Assembly: GCA_010279815.1 (NCBI GenBank)
Contig: QEOQ01000359.1
Coordinates: 648,688-712,687 of the forward strand
Direction of reading: 5' to 3'
Source of the DNA: Brachionus plicatilis
Taxonomy: Eukaryota > Rotifera > Eurotatoria > Ploima > Brachionidae
Length of the DNA: 64,000 bases
Shown here: one piece after another, positions 32,501 to 43,847 of the stretch
Layout of the letters: every line of letters starts with the position of its first letter
Numbering within the stretch: position 1 is the stretch's first letter
Program-made: the position numbers and the translations under genes
Notes under the pieces: generated by a model
What the model was told of the DNA's origin: nothing
What the model saw: the letters and a program-made list of their open reading frames with translations, nothing else
Databases searched by the model: none

Positions 32501-35500
32501 ATTATATTAAAAATCCAATTCAATTTTAAGCGGAGGTACAAAAGATGCATCAGTTGCTAAAATTTACAGAGCATGTTTTGGTCCTTCAGAACTTAAGCTT
32601 TGGCACTTTTAATATTTTTGTTTTTGTTTTTTGTGCCAAATTTCACAATGCCAAAAATTACCAATGCCCTACTATCAAATCAGCAATGTTTATTACATAT
32701 TTGAATATCATAATTTTTAATCATATTTGTTTTTTTTTTTAAAGAGTAATGCATTATTATGTTTAAACATTACAAAACAATTTTTTATTGTCTTACTATT
32801 CTTATTTCAAGATTTCCGAAATTTTGAATAAATAAAAAAAAATTCTATTAATTGCAACACAGAGGTTAATTCACAATTTATAATACAAGTCTAAATTAAG
32901 TTCAAAGATAAATATTCATTTCTATAAATTCGATAAAAAAAATTAATAAATTTTTTCAAATGGTCAGACTTAAAGTCTTAGTTATTCTTTAATTTTTTCG
33001 TTAATTTGGGAATTTTATAGAATAAATAACTATTTGGATATGCATTGAAAATATTTCTACCATATTTATAAACTGGCTACTTGCTAAGAAATCAACCAGC
33101 TTACAACTTATTTCATTAATTTAAATTTGTCTTAAAAAAATCATTATACCAAAAAATCAAAAAAACAAAAAGATTCGTTTTGTAAAAGTTTATTTTACTT
33201 GACCACAAAGTTTAGGTGTACGAAGATACCAATATAAATGTCTCAACTTGTAAAAAGGAATGAAATTAAATACAAAGGTTTGTTACAAGAAAAAATTAAA
33301 AATTTGAATTTATCTTTATTTACAATTTAAATAATTGATTTCATTGATTGACTTCTATTTGAAAAGTTTCATTAAAATATTTCCTCTGAGTGCATTTATT
33401 AATGATGATTGCTCTTTTAATAATAATAAACTGTCAAATATTCAGTTCTTTTATTTATTAGTCATTTACAATCTAGTAAAATAAATAGAATTATTAAGAA
33501 CTAATTTATTATTATGACTTTTGATTTAATCAAATAAGAATCTAAGAAATAGGATTGTTTTAAATTCTGATAAAAAAAAAAATCGATAAGAAAAAAATGA
33601 CTTACTTTTAGTAAAAAATTTAAGCTCTCATGTCATCTGTCATAAAATTAATGACAAAAATGACTGTTCTGTTGGGACGATGGTACGATAAAAGAAAAAA
33701 GGATGGCTTAGGAATTTTAAGAATTAGCATACTCTTAAAAAAAACCTTATTTCTAATTCAAAAATCATATTATGGATCATAATTCGTTTAATTTAATTAA
33801 TTAAAATAGATTCATAAAAAATAATCTTATTCTTATCTTATTTTTTTTAGTTTCATTGGAAAAATATAATTAGATTGTGTAATAAACAAAAATTGGCTTC
33901 AATTTCACAAAAAAATTTTTAATTTTAATAAATTAAATCGATTAACTTAGATTATCTAACAGTTAATTCTTTCTTTCAAAGATAAATTTTAATTTAAAAC
34001 ACTTATCATAAGATCAATGCATATTTTATTCAGCTTTAATGAAAAAAAATTTATAAAATTGATTTTTAGAATTAATAGGCTTTTATTATTTTAGCATTTT
34101 TTCAAATTTTTATTGTGATGTTTTAAATAGTATAATATTATTTTTGAATTTCGTTCAAAAAAATCATGATTTAAAATTCATAAATTTAATTTAAGAAAAA
34201 ATGTTTATAAATATTGTTATTTTTTCAGAAGGCATTTCTTGGATGATGATGGCAAAAAAATTGAAAATTAAAAAAATTATATTAAATTAAAATTTCAAAT
34301 AAAGGTAAACAAAATATTAAATTTAAAATAAATTAACATACGGCAAAAGATTTGAAAGGTTTAAAGAATGTTCAAAGAACCGTGAATGCATCTGCTATTT
34401 TTTTTAACAAAACATCGATACATTTTAGTGTATTGAAATTTAATTTGAAAATAAGATAAAACAGAAAATGGAATGAATAGATGATAAGATAAATTACCAT
34501 TTTGATTGGCATTGGTGATTTTATTATTGCTGTTAATTACCCCTTTTTTTAAAATAATTACTTTTTGTTGAAAATATTAAAATTCTTTTTTCAAGAAAAA
34601 AATTCCGTTAACAACTTTTAATTAATTAATTTTTGCTTATATTGATTTATTCTTGTTGGAAATAATTTATTTTATTAGTAATAGTATTAACTTTTGTGCC
34701 AAATAAAATTTTAAATTAATATTAAATACGTTTTAAAAATTTTAATTAAATAATTTAGTTATTTATTAATTTTATTATCAGGATGCGTTTAGTCATTAAC
34801 GACTAATGTGTTTATAAAGTAACAACTTGAAGATTTAGTGTAAATTTTCTATTACATAATTAGTAATTAATCTTCAAGAAATAGGAAGCCAAAAAAATTA
34901 AATTTTTTCTCAAGACTAAGTATGGTCTTAATAATTAAACAAGTATTAAATCTATTAGCGATTTGCGAATAAATTTAGCAAAACCATCATTTTTTTATCC
35001 ATTATTTAGTCAATTTTTATTAATTAAATCTTTTTTAAAAAAATTATAACTAATAAGCATTAAATTTTGACGTTAGTAAAAATAATCTTTTGCTTTGAAT
35101 TTTTAAATAGCTTTTAGGAATTTAAGCTGTCCTAAATTTAGTTAATAGATAGCACAATCTTAAATAAATAGACAAATTTTAACAGAAAGATAATCCAAAA
35201 TCTAGATTGACAGAGGACCTAAAAAAAATCTTCGATATCTTTGTTCTTAGATGGTAGAATTCAAAGACACAGATAATTGAAAAAATCAGCGACAACAAAC
35301 TCAGTAAACAAATTTTTCAAAATGATAAAAAAGCTATTAACAAAAATATTCAAATAGGGTGCAAATAATCGGAAAATAAGTTTTTAAAAATTATAAACTC
35401 TACTTAGAAATTAAAAATTGAGCTTTTTTTTTGCCTTTTCATTTTTAGCAATTTTTACGTAAATTTAAGTAAAATTACCAAAAATCCACTTGTCAAATCG

Positions 35501-38271
35501 TCACTGTAGTTGTTTTGGAACAACGTTGTTCCAAAAAATAAATTGTAGATGTAAAAGTTCGTTCTGATCTGAGGAATTATCAAATGTATTGTCGTTTTGA
35601 AGTCTTATTTCCTCACTAGTCATTTTTGCTTAATTAAATTGATTGCATTCCCAGCATATTTTTACGTCTTATTTTACTTTATTTTAAGTTTTATTTGTTT
35701 ATAAAAAACTTAAAAATAATTGATATTAAATTATCAAATTGGGCAGTCATCATTTAAAAATGAAGCTCATTTATTAAAATCAGTGTCAATTTAATACAAA
35801 TGTTTATATGAATTAAGTACAATTAAAGTAAAGTTTTTATTTAATAAAAAAGAGTGGAATTTATAATTTAGATTGTAGTTTAATTAATTTAGAAGGTATT
35901 TAAAAATAAAAGTTCTCAAAGATTGCTAATTTCTGAACAAAATAAAACCTAAAAAATCTCCAAGGCTGTTTGAACTACCTCATTTTAAACTGCTTGACCA
36001 TTTACCTTTTTTTTTATTAAATTTTTATTAAATAATTTTTGAAAAGCAAAAAATAAGATATATCTTAGATTAATTCGAAAACTAGGTTAAAGATTGTCCG
36101 AGTGTGGTGGCAAATTTTTTTGAGCAAAAATTTTAAATAAGCTTAAAAGCTAATCTGTCCTAAATTTGCTAATCTGATTACCAAATCCAAAAAAAAGATA
36201 AATTTTTTTAAAGTTTCAAGATTAATCAACAGGCTAGTGCCCTTATCTATTGAATAGACTGATTAACTCTTCATTTATTTCAATTAAAATAAAAATTCAT
36301 TAAAATAAAATATATCAAAATGTTTAATATAAAAAAAAATTAAAAAAAAAATTATTCAAAAAAAAAAACTTTTAAAAAATTCAAATTTAAATTATCAAAA
36401 CTCTTAATTGATTTGTCATAAATCAAGTTAATATTATTAAACATTGACAGTTTGAATGTACTAAACTTTAGTACCAATTTATCCATAACATGAACCACTT
36501 GAGCATTTACCTTTTTTTATTTATTAAATTTTTATTAAATAATTTTTGAAAAGCAAAAAATAAGATATATCCTAGATTAATTCGAAAACTAGGTTAAAGA
36601 TTGTCCGAGGGTGGTGGCAAATTTTTTTGAGCAAAAATTTTGAATAAGCTTAAAAGCTAATCTGTCCTAAATTTGCCAATCTGATTACCAAATCCAAATA
36701 AAAAGATAAATTTTTGTTTATTTTTGAAAGGAACTCCCAACTCAACTGGTCTAGTTCGCCGTCAGCCCTTCAAAACCCGACTGGAGACTACGCTGCCATT
36801 TGTGGACAAAGCAAAGCCTTACGAAGAAGACTATTCGGACGACGACCAAGAACAAACCACCAAGCAGCATAATCTGGCCAAAAGCGCTGAATTGTGCGCC
36901 CAAAACCACGATTCGGAACAAGCAGACTCTGCACCGCAGCGACCCTCGGTCGAAGAGTCCCCGCTCTCAAAACAAACGCCCGTTCCGACCAAGCCGCGGA
37001 CCATAATCACTCTTCCTCACCTAATCGGACGGCGTTCCAACCAGACCACGCCGACCAACGGCTCAAAAAATCCAATCATCATCCGTGAACGAATCGAAAC
37101 GCCAACCAGTCCTCGAACGACATTTTGCCCAAGTACATCTAATGTAAATAGCCAAGTGACCAAGTCTAGTGAGGACATCTCGCGCCAAAATACATCCAAA
37201 ATGACCACAGGCGTCCTGGTCGTTCAATCGCCGACCAAAAGCCCGGCCAAAGTGGCCGCCGAAAGCAGCGACAATTTGCCCAGTGTCCAAGAACGCATCG
37301 AACAATTCCAACAGATAACAAGACAGCGACAAGTCAACCCAAACACGGCCAATTCAAGTCCACAAAACTTCAAAAATCAAATCCTGTTCAATCGGCTCAA
37401 CAGCTCGAATGAAAAAGAGTCGCCCAGAATAATCAAAATATTCAACAATGGACCGTCGAGCTCTTCTTCGCCACAGACAGACTCGCCAAAGAACACGGCC
37501 AAGCTAAACCAAACAAGCAAGCTTAATTTCCTAAGCTCGTTCACCTCGTCGGAATCGTCCATCCGCGACTTCACCGACACTCTGGCCAAAAATAACTTCA
37601 TGAACAACTTTGGCAACATGCTCTCCAGCAGTAATTGTCCAAGTGGTGAAATGGAAAGAAATGGCAGAGAAGCTGAGCAGAAAAAAGCAGGCGCCAAAGC
37701 AAACAATCTGCAAGGCTCGGACAATGAGTCCGATCCGGAAGAGAACGGTGATTTGAACAAGATGAGCTTGTTGGCAGTCAAAGTGCAAAGAAACAATAGT
37801 TTGGCCAGATTTTTGAAAGAGAGGCCGCAGCTGAGAGAGCTTCAGGAAAAAAATATACTGCATAGGAACACGGACGAGCAGCGCAAGGTGGAACGAGAGG
37901 AGATCGAAATTAAGCTGGACCGAAAGTTGAGTCTGAGACCGACACCCAAAGAGCTGGAGGAGAGAAACATTTTGCACTGCAAAACTCAGGAGGAATTGAG
38001 TAAAGAAAAGGAAGAGACCAAGAAAATGCTTGTTAGGAAACTGAGCTACAGGCCGACCATTCAAGAGCTTAAGGATAAACGTATAATACGTTTTTGTGAC
38101 TACATTGAGGTGAGCGAAGTGGACGACTATGACCGGCGAGCGGACAAGCCTTGGACTCGCTTGACGCCTAAAGACAAAGCCATGATCCGAAATGAGCTAA
38201 ATTTGTACAAAAGTACCGAGATGGAGGTGCACGAGGAAAGTAGGCACTTGACTAGATTTCATAAGCCATAG
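29539..38271 (+). CDS. PHACTR: Phosphatase and actin regulator (PHACTR family)
   Basis: PHACTR proteins bind G-actin through RPEL motifs and PP1 through their C-terminus, coupling actin state to phosphatase activity in nucleus and cytoplasm. My model joins 29,539-29,790, 30,094-30,805 and 36,731-38,271 (834 aa, all phases consistent; donors GTAAGT and GTAAGA). Three C-terminal RPEL repeats are clear: RPQLREL (~687), RPTPKEL (~728) and RPTIQEL (~763), each with the following helix (…NIL/RII). The PP1-binding tail is strikingly conserved ([20 protein letters not shown] … [12 protein letters not shown]). The first ~640 residues are low-complexity, rich in N, S, T and P. The N-terminal RPEL of vertebrate PHACTRs is not seen, although a basic WRKKDK stretch in exon 2 may mark its former position. 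Additional 5' exons are possible; the ATG at 29,539 is the first in this frame after a likely acceptor. Confidence 0.88.
32093..32688. mobile_element. Foldback MITE inside PHACTR intron 2
   Basis: The outer inverted repeats are CTGATTTGATAGTAGGG near 32,097 and CCCTACTATCAAATCAGC near 32,667. An inner pair carries GAAGGACCAAAACATGTACT / ATGTTTTGGTCCTTCAGAAC. A related single end, with ACCAAAAATCCACTTGTCAA, is at about 35,470-35,510. Non-coding. Confidence 0.55.
35998..36217. repeat. First copy of a ~220-bp tandem repeat in PHACTR intron 2
   Basis: It matches 36,497-36,720 with few differences, including TTAATTCGAAAACTAGGTTA and GATTGTCCGAGTGTGGTGGC. The second copy ends at the branch/acceptor region of exon 3, so the intron end has been duplicated about 500 bp upstream. 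Confidence 0.7.
36497..36720. repeat. Second copy of the tandem repeat, abutting PHACTR exon 3
   Basis: Paired with 35,998-36,217. It runs to within about 10 bp of the exon 3 acceptor at 36,730. Confidence 0.7.
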
Positions 38272-39198
38272 TACTCAATTCGCTTGTTTTAAATAGAAGA
38301 AAAAATTTTTTAACAATTAGAAAATTCCATTGATTAGAGCAAATTTGATATGAAAATACTTTTTATTGTGTTTTTTTTTTTTTTTTTATTTTATTGGAAA
38401 AAATAGATAATTTAAATTTTTTGCTATTGGATATTTTAAGTTTTTTATAAATTTTATTTTGAAAGATTAACATGATTTTTTTTTGAAATAAATTTCTTAA
38501 CACTTTTAAATTTTTTTGTTTTCAATTAACTTTGTAGAAATTAATTATTTCAATTAATTTAATAAGAATCTGACGGAGGTTATTAAGACTCGAAATTATT
38601 AATGTCTGAATACAGTCTATGATGTTGAGCACCATAAAATGATCAAAAACTTACAAAGAAGATATTTATTTATTCTAATATATTCTGCTCTATTCCAATT
38701 CTTTTTTAGTCAAAACTTTTTCTCGTCGGACAGTTATTCAAATGAAAAGCTTGAACTCAATAATTTATTAATGAATTAGTTAAAAAAGTATGAATAAAAA
38801 CCTCCTTTTAAATAATATGTGGAACGCCAAACTTTGATAAGCTTAGAAATATCTTTCAGAGAAAGAAACACTTGTCGACCGAATGATATTTTTTCAAAGA
38901 CTAAGTGAGGAAGTAGAAACTAGAAAATTTAATAATATAGATGGTTTAATTTTATGTGTTTGAATTACAAAATGTATCCAATGTTGAAATAACAATGAAA
39001 AAGTGCGATTTTTCAAATTATTTTTTTTCAGTCTCAAATAAAAAAATAATTTTAAGTTAATATTGAAAACATGAAACAAAAACTTGTTTTTTTTTTAATT
39101 TTGACTTTGGATTTGTGATATGATGAAATTTAAGATAATATTTTTAGTTTAAAAAACTATCTACGCTCTGTTTTCCAATTTTTAAAAGGCATATGATT
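38272..39198. other. PHACTR 3' flank and a diverged dispersed repeat
   Basis: The first ~600 bp are AT-rich, with AATAAA-like signals near 38,487. From about 38,900 to 39,190 the sequence is a diverged copy of 21,950-22,180, including TACGCTCTGTTTTCCA; it resumes at 40,204 after the MULE insertion. Confidence 0.45.
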
Positions 39199-40194
39199 AT
39201 CGCTTCAGTAAAAATAATAGAATTAATCAGTAAATATAATATTTTATTCAGTAAAAATGATTATCCCATTCAGAAAATTATTTGTCAGCAAAATTTTTTT
39301 TATCATCTGCAAGATTGAAAATTGGTCAGCAAAATTATTTTTTAGCTAATAATAATAACAATTTATTCAGCAAATTAACTAATAAAATCAGTAAAAATAA
39401 AAAAGTAAAATAATTTTATCATTTATTTTATTTTTTAATACTTAATAGACAAATTGAACAATAACACATGAAATAATTGTCAAAGTTTTCGTTTCTTGCC
39501 ACTGAAGATGCATATAAAAGAGTAAGAAAGTTCTCTCCATTGTTACTGAGAAAATTGTACGCGTCTGGTCGCTCTTGCGAGATCCAATGGCTACCAACGT
39601 AAAGCCATTTCTTTTAAGCCCACCAGTCAACGTTCAACTTTGGACGCAGGCTTGCCAATGGCTCCAGCGTAAGCAACCAGTCATTCGAAGATGATTACCT
39701 TAGAGGAAAGTGTTCCTGTCTCGCCTTGGCCAAGCAGCATCTATGCAAACACATTCTTGCCGTTTCTGTACAGTTAAAATTGGCTGATTGCATTATTCCA
39801 TTGGTAGCTAAACAGATCCCGATTGGACAGAGACGTGGGTCTGGACGTCCGAAAAATGCTAAAAGAGCACTCATCAAACAGTAATTTCCTGTCAGTTTAC
39901 TAAAATTCAATAAATTTAGTGAATAAATAAATATTTTTGCTATTTATTTTTAATTAATTTACTGAAATGGATTTATTGAATTAATAATATTATATTAACT
40001 GAACATTTAATTATTTTTGTTGAAATTATTACTATTTTTCTGAATTATTTTACTGAATAAATTTTACTGCAGATTAAAATACTTTTGCTAAGAAAATTCA
40101 ATAAATTTACTGAATAAATAAATATTTTTGCTATTTCTTTTTAATTAATTTACTGAAGTATATTTACTGATTAAATATACATTATTTTACTGAC
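39199..40194. mobile_element. MULE 1: element with CAGTAAA-iterated ends
   Basis: Both ends carry many copies of TCAGTAAA/TTTACTGA (left 39,210-39,400, right about 39,890-40,194), and the outermost ~35 bp are inverted copies (TCAGTAAAATAAT…TTAATCAGTAAAT). The flanks CATATGATT and CATATAATA form an imperfect 9-bp duplication. The interior holds a transposase end (39,618-39,884). The host repeat's uninterrupted version is at about 22,170. Confidence 0.6.
39618..39884 (+). pseudogene. MULE transposase C-terminus with SWIM zinc finger (MULE 1)
   Basis: The frame reads …DDYLRGKCSCLALAKQHLCK, then HILAVSVQLKLADCIIPLVA, then KQIPIGQRRGSGRPKNAKRA and LIKQ before the stop. This gives CxC…CKH (SWIM finger) followed by the IPIGQ…GRPxxAxxAL tail typical of Mutator-like transposases. 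The upstream frame ends at a stop at 39,615-39,617, and the DDE domain is gone. Confidence 0.65.
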
Positions 40195-40734
40195 CATATA
40201 ATATTCTGTCTTTTTATAAATTGAGTATTTGCTAAAATACATCAAATGAACGTCAAGTGTATTGTAATTTGAATAAATCTTTTTCTTTTTGTTTCATTAA
40301 TTATTATTGTAATTTTCTGCGGTTTTCAAAATGTGAAACAAATAAGTAAAAATAGATTGAAATGTTGTCATTTTAAATAATCAAAATAATAGTCCTATTA
40401 ATAAGATTAGCCTTTCGCTATTAAAATAATCTAACTTTATTTATTTATATATTTATTTAAATAAAGAAGTTTATCATTATCATCATCTATTAAAATAATA
40501 TAACTAAAAATAAACAAAAAAACATAAAAAAAGGAAGCAGTTGAAAAACTTAAAGTTGTAGAAATGAAAGAAAAATTCAAACAACTTTCTCTCAGCACCA
40601 CTGGCAACATCGGCAAGCAATCATTAACACGTCAAACTCTTAGCAAAAATTTAATTTAAAAATTTATATAAAATCTAGATATTAATTTTTCTACTTTAAT
40701 TATACACATAAAATTAATACATATCTTAATCATA

Positions 40735-41356
40735 GGGGAAAAATCACTTGACCCTAATAAATAATTATTTACCTGTAAAAAATAATTAGTTTATTGCTAA
40801 AAATGCTAACTAATAAATGATTATGTATAAATTGCTAATTTAATGTAAAAAAATACTAACTTTATTTAAAAAATAATAACTTTATTGTAAAAAAAATTCA
40901 ATAAAAAATTATAAAATTTATTATTTTGAAAAATTTGCATTAAAAATTTCATTGCCTTACTAATGCTTTAGCATCATTGGCTTTTCGACCACGTTTAGTC
41001 TTCGGTTCGATTAAACAATTTTTTTATTTATTTGGAATTTCAACCAACTTTTCCACTACGGCTAATTCTATTAAATGATAACAAAAATAGTTTCTTAGAT
41101 AATAGCTGCATGTACCAGCTGATGGTCAAAATCCTTATTAAGCTTACTATATAAGCCTTTTAATGATCAAGATTTCTATTTTCTTATTATTTTTTTCTAT
41201 AAACTTAGTATTTTTGTATATGTTTTTTTTTAGCAAGAAATTAATTATTCTAAAAAAACACAATTTGTTCTTATTTAATGCAATTTTTTTTTAACAATAA
41301 AGTTAGTATTTTATACATGCAACTAATTATTTTTTAGAGTGTACTAATTATCGTCC
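40735..41356. mobile_element. MULE 2: element with perfect 9-bp target duplication
   Basis: TTAATCATA flanks both sides (40,726-40,734 and 41,357-41,365). The ends are made of iterated GCTAAYTAATAA / TTATTAGTTAGT-like motifs. The interior keeps a minus-strand transposase tail at 40,949-41,011 reading KTKRGRKANDAKALVRQ before the stop. Confidence 0.65.
40949..41011 (-). pseudogene. MULE transposase extreme C-terminus (MULE 2)
   Basis: The tail IEPKTKRGRKANDAKALVRQ then stop matches the basic 'RGRPxxAxxALxxQ' tail seen at 39.8 kb and 42.1 kb. The rest of the protein is deleted. Confidence 0.5.
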
Positions 41357-41375
41357 TTAATCATATTGCAACCAT

Positions 41376-41450
41376 GTGGGCTGAAAAGAAGGCTCTGCCA
41401 TTCGGAACTGCCCTGGAAAAACTTTTCCTAAATTATTTTTTTAATAAAAA
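41376..41450 (+). repeat. SINE-like short repeat (GGCTGAAAAGAAGGC family)
   Basis: GGGCTGAAAAGAAGGCTCTG, then CCATTCGGAACTGCCCTGGA and an A/T tail. It is one of several dispersed copies; see the entry at 58,405. Confidence 0.45.
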
Positions 41451-41456
41451 AAAAAC

Positions 41457-41624
41457 ACCTGCAAGCATCTTCATTTCATTGCAATAAACTACAAATATGT
41501 CGTTGTTCCGCAAGAAGCCATTGCAGTAAAGCGTGGAAATCTGCCGAAAAGAGGACCACCCAACACTGTTTCACTTGCTCAGGAAATCAACCCAGCAGCT
41601 TCAAAACCTTCAAAAAAAAGCTGA
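41457..41624 (+). pseudogene. MULE transposase C-terminal remnant (third family)
   Basis: The frame NTCKHLHFIAINYKYVVVPQ, then EAIAVKRGNLPKRGPPNTVS, ends at a TGA. It keeps the CKH half of a SWIM finger and the VPxEA…KRGPP tail order, so it is probably a decayed Mutator-like transposase end. The upstream CxC half is cut off. Confidence 0.4.
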
Positions 41625-42042
41625 TAATCATTCAGCTTCTCAGTCTAAAATATTTTCATCAAATAAATTTCAATAATTTAATTTCAATAAATAAATTAAT
41701 TAATTTTTTTATTTTTATTTATTTATTAAACTTCTGAGCCTCATAGACTCATGCATAATAAAGAGATTTAAATTTGACAAATTGTAAAAAAAAAAAAAAA
41801 TTAATAAAAATAAATCTGATTTTTTTTTATTTTCTATTTGAATACACTTTTCTCCCAATTAGAAAGCGAATTCCTCATTCTACATTTTTTCCTAAAAATT
41901 TTGTTCTAATGAATTAGAAGATACTTTCTTCAAATTAGATAACAGTTTCTTCATTTAGAAAACACATTAAATACCACCCTTTACTTATTGTCTATTTATT
42001 GCAAAAGAAATTAAAAATGAGTAAATAAAAATTTTTAAAAAA

Positions 42043-42190
42043 TTACTCTCTAATAAGTGCTTTTTTTGCTAATGTAGGTCTGTCTCTCTTTCTTTTTTGT
42101 CCAATGGGTACGGCTTCTTTTGATCTAATAGCCATACCAACTTCATGCTTGCATAAATACTCTTTTAGAAAACAAGGACAAGTGGGTTTA
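42043..42190 (-). pseudogene. MULE transposase C-terminus with SWIM finger (fourth family)
   Basis: On the minus strand the frame reads TCPCFLKEYLCKHEVGMAIR, then SKEAVPIGQKRKRDRPTLAK and KALIRE before the stop. It has CxC…CKH plus the VPIGQKRKR(G)RPxxAKKAL tail. The left flank (41,840-41,960) has iterated AATTAGAA motifs that may be this element's terminal repeat. Confidence 0.6.
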
Positions 42191-42224
42191 GCCCGTTTCC
42201 GATCGTGGTAGGAAAAATAAAGCT

Positions 42225-42538
42225 ATGAATGGGCTTGCAAGAAATTCAGATCGTTGGATAAACCAAATTTTAGAATATAATGATATTCAAGAGCCAAATC
42301 AAACCACGAGTTTATAGCTAGTTATGCCATCAACATCAAATAAATTTCAAGAAGCTGTTGAAAATTTAATACCAATCCTCTTAGTAATGCAGATCAAGTA
42401 GCTTCAAGCATTTCAATTCAACCATTTGCTCAAAAATGCGGAAGAGAACTTACACCAAAATCGTTAAATGTTCAGCATAGTGACGCCGAAATTATTTTAT
42501 CAAATCCAACTACAAGAAAAATACGCAAAAATAATTAA
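42225..42538 (+). pseudogene. Decayed coding stretch of unknown mobile element
   Basis: Short open pieces read MNGLARNSDRWINQILEYND near 42,223 and KSLNVQHSDAEIILSNPTTR near 42,455, separated by stops. Codon use looks coding and the context is transposon debris. I do not recognise the family. Confidence 0.25.
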
Positions 42539-43109
42539 ATTTATCAAAATGTGAAATTATAACAATAATATGTCAATATTCTTTTTTTATATCTTTATTT
42601 TGTTAATTATTTTTTTTTTCGTCTGATTTAATTTTCTCTAAAAATAACAAATAAATGCTAATAAAAATAAATTTCGTATTTTCTGAAATAATTTATCTTT
42701 TTTCATAATTAAAATAAGATACGAAATTATATAATAAGCTGTTACTAAAAAATATATTCATTTATTTATGTATAAATCAGACAGTTGCAAAAGGGCCTAG
42801 TTTTTCGTTAGTAGATAAATGTTTTTTTTAGTAGATAATTTTATTTAAAAAAGTAGATAAAATAAATAGTAGATAAATAATTTTTTTAATTAGATAAAAA
42901 TAGTATTCAAAAGATATTTTTATTCAAATGTAGATAATTGTTTTCTGAAGTAGATATTTATCATAAAAGTGCTAATTTTTTGTTTTTTGACACTTACACT
43001 TCAAAAAATTACCAGTTTGAATTAAATTAATTTCTTAATTTCGTAATATATTAAGCTAAACATATTAATAATAATAATAATAATAATTAATTACAAAATA
43101 TTCCTAACA

Positions 43110-43185
43110 GGCTGGCTGAAAAGAAGGCACTAGGCCGTTCGGAGCTGCCAAAAGGAACTATTCCCTCTAAATTAAATATTAAATA
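43110..43185 (+). repeat. SINE-like short repeat inside MULE 3
   Basis: GGCTGGCTGAAAAGAAGGCA, then GCCGTTCGGAGCTGCC and CCCTCTAAATT, followed by an (AAAT)n tail. An (AAT)n run lies just upstream. Confidence 0.5.
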
Positions 43186-43259
43186 AATAAATAAATAAGC
43201 TTAACATATTTGATTTACTATTCAATGAATTATACTTCAAAAAAAAAATAAAACAAAAA

Positions 43260-43694
43260 ATGTCTGAAGCTTCCTCAACTTCTGTACTATTATCAGTCAA
43301 TAATCAGGAAAATCAACTTGATAATACTGATAATGATGTTGAAGACATAGAAGAAATTCAAACTAAGCGCGGAACTAACACTGTTTACGACGAATACGAA
43401 ACTTATGCTCACATTGCCGAATTTGTAGAGTCTCTTGAGCAAGGCCAGATAGACGGAAATAAGTGGTCAAAAAAGGAAAAAAGAGTTACAAAACTTGGCA
43501 AAAAGCAATTTTACAAGTGTAGCTCTTGTTCAAAAAAAATGCTTTCGCTTAAGCTTCGAACAAGTCTAGAAGTTCAAGTTTGTATCGAAGATTGTCTCCA
43601 CCAGCACAGCAACGCTAATTCAAAAGAAGCATGGGAAAAAAGCAACAATCGGGTGTTGGAAATGTACCAGAAAGATAAACTATACAATCTTTAA
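43260..43694 (+). CDS. MULE 3 transposase N-terminal (FLYWC-like zinc-binding) fragment
   Basis: A 144-codon frame from an ATG. An acidic leader is followed by RGTNTVYDEYETYAHIAEFV, then W…KKQFYKCSSCSKKMLSLKL and CIEDCLHQHSNANSKEAWEK. The order W, YKC…C, C…HxH is the FLYWC/WRKY-GCM1-like DNA-binding domain at the front of animal Mutator-like transposases. It ends at a stop where the catalytic domain should begin. A separate frame (43,704-43,847) gives the tail …ISEKRKRGRPKKSNNESEQP, so the whole DDE/SWIM centre has been deleted. It may encode a short DNA-binding protein able to bind the element's ends, but this is conjecture. Confidence 0.55.
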   Translation: MSEASSTSVLLSVNNQENQLDNTDNDVEDIEEIQTKRGTNTVYDEYETYAHIAEFVESLEQGQIDGNKWSKKEKRVTKLGKKQFYKCSSCSKKMLSLKLRTSLEVQVCIEDCLHQHSNANSKEAWEKSNNRVLEMYQKDKLYNL

Positions 43695-43703
43695 TGTCTC
43701 TCA

Positions 43704-43847
43704 TCAAAATCAACTTGTTTTGGCTCCAATTCAGCAGTCCAAGATCTAGTCGAAAACAATATTCAAATTTCTGAGAAACGTAAACGTGGAAGACCAAAAA
43801 AATCTAATAATGAAAGTGAGCAGCCGTCAAAAAGTTTAAGAAATTAA
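43704..43847 (+). pseudogene. MULE 3 transposase C-terminal tail
   Basis: SKSTCFGSNSAVQDLVENNI, then QISEKRKRGRPKKSNN and a Ser-rich end before TAA. It has the AT-hook-like GRPKK core. It lies 10 bp after the stop of the N-terminal fragment in a different frame. Confidence 0.5.

Noticed and set aside
36788..38064. Several long frames antisense or out of frame to PHACTR exon 3
   Set aside because: Shadows of a real, GC-richer coding exon; the sense frame has unmistakable RPEL and PP1-binding motifs.
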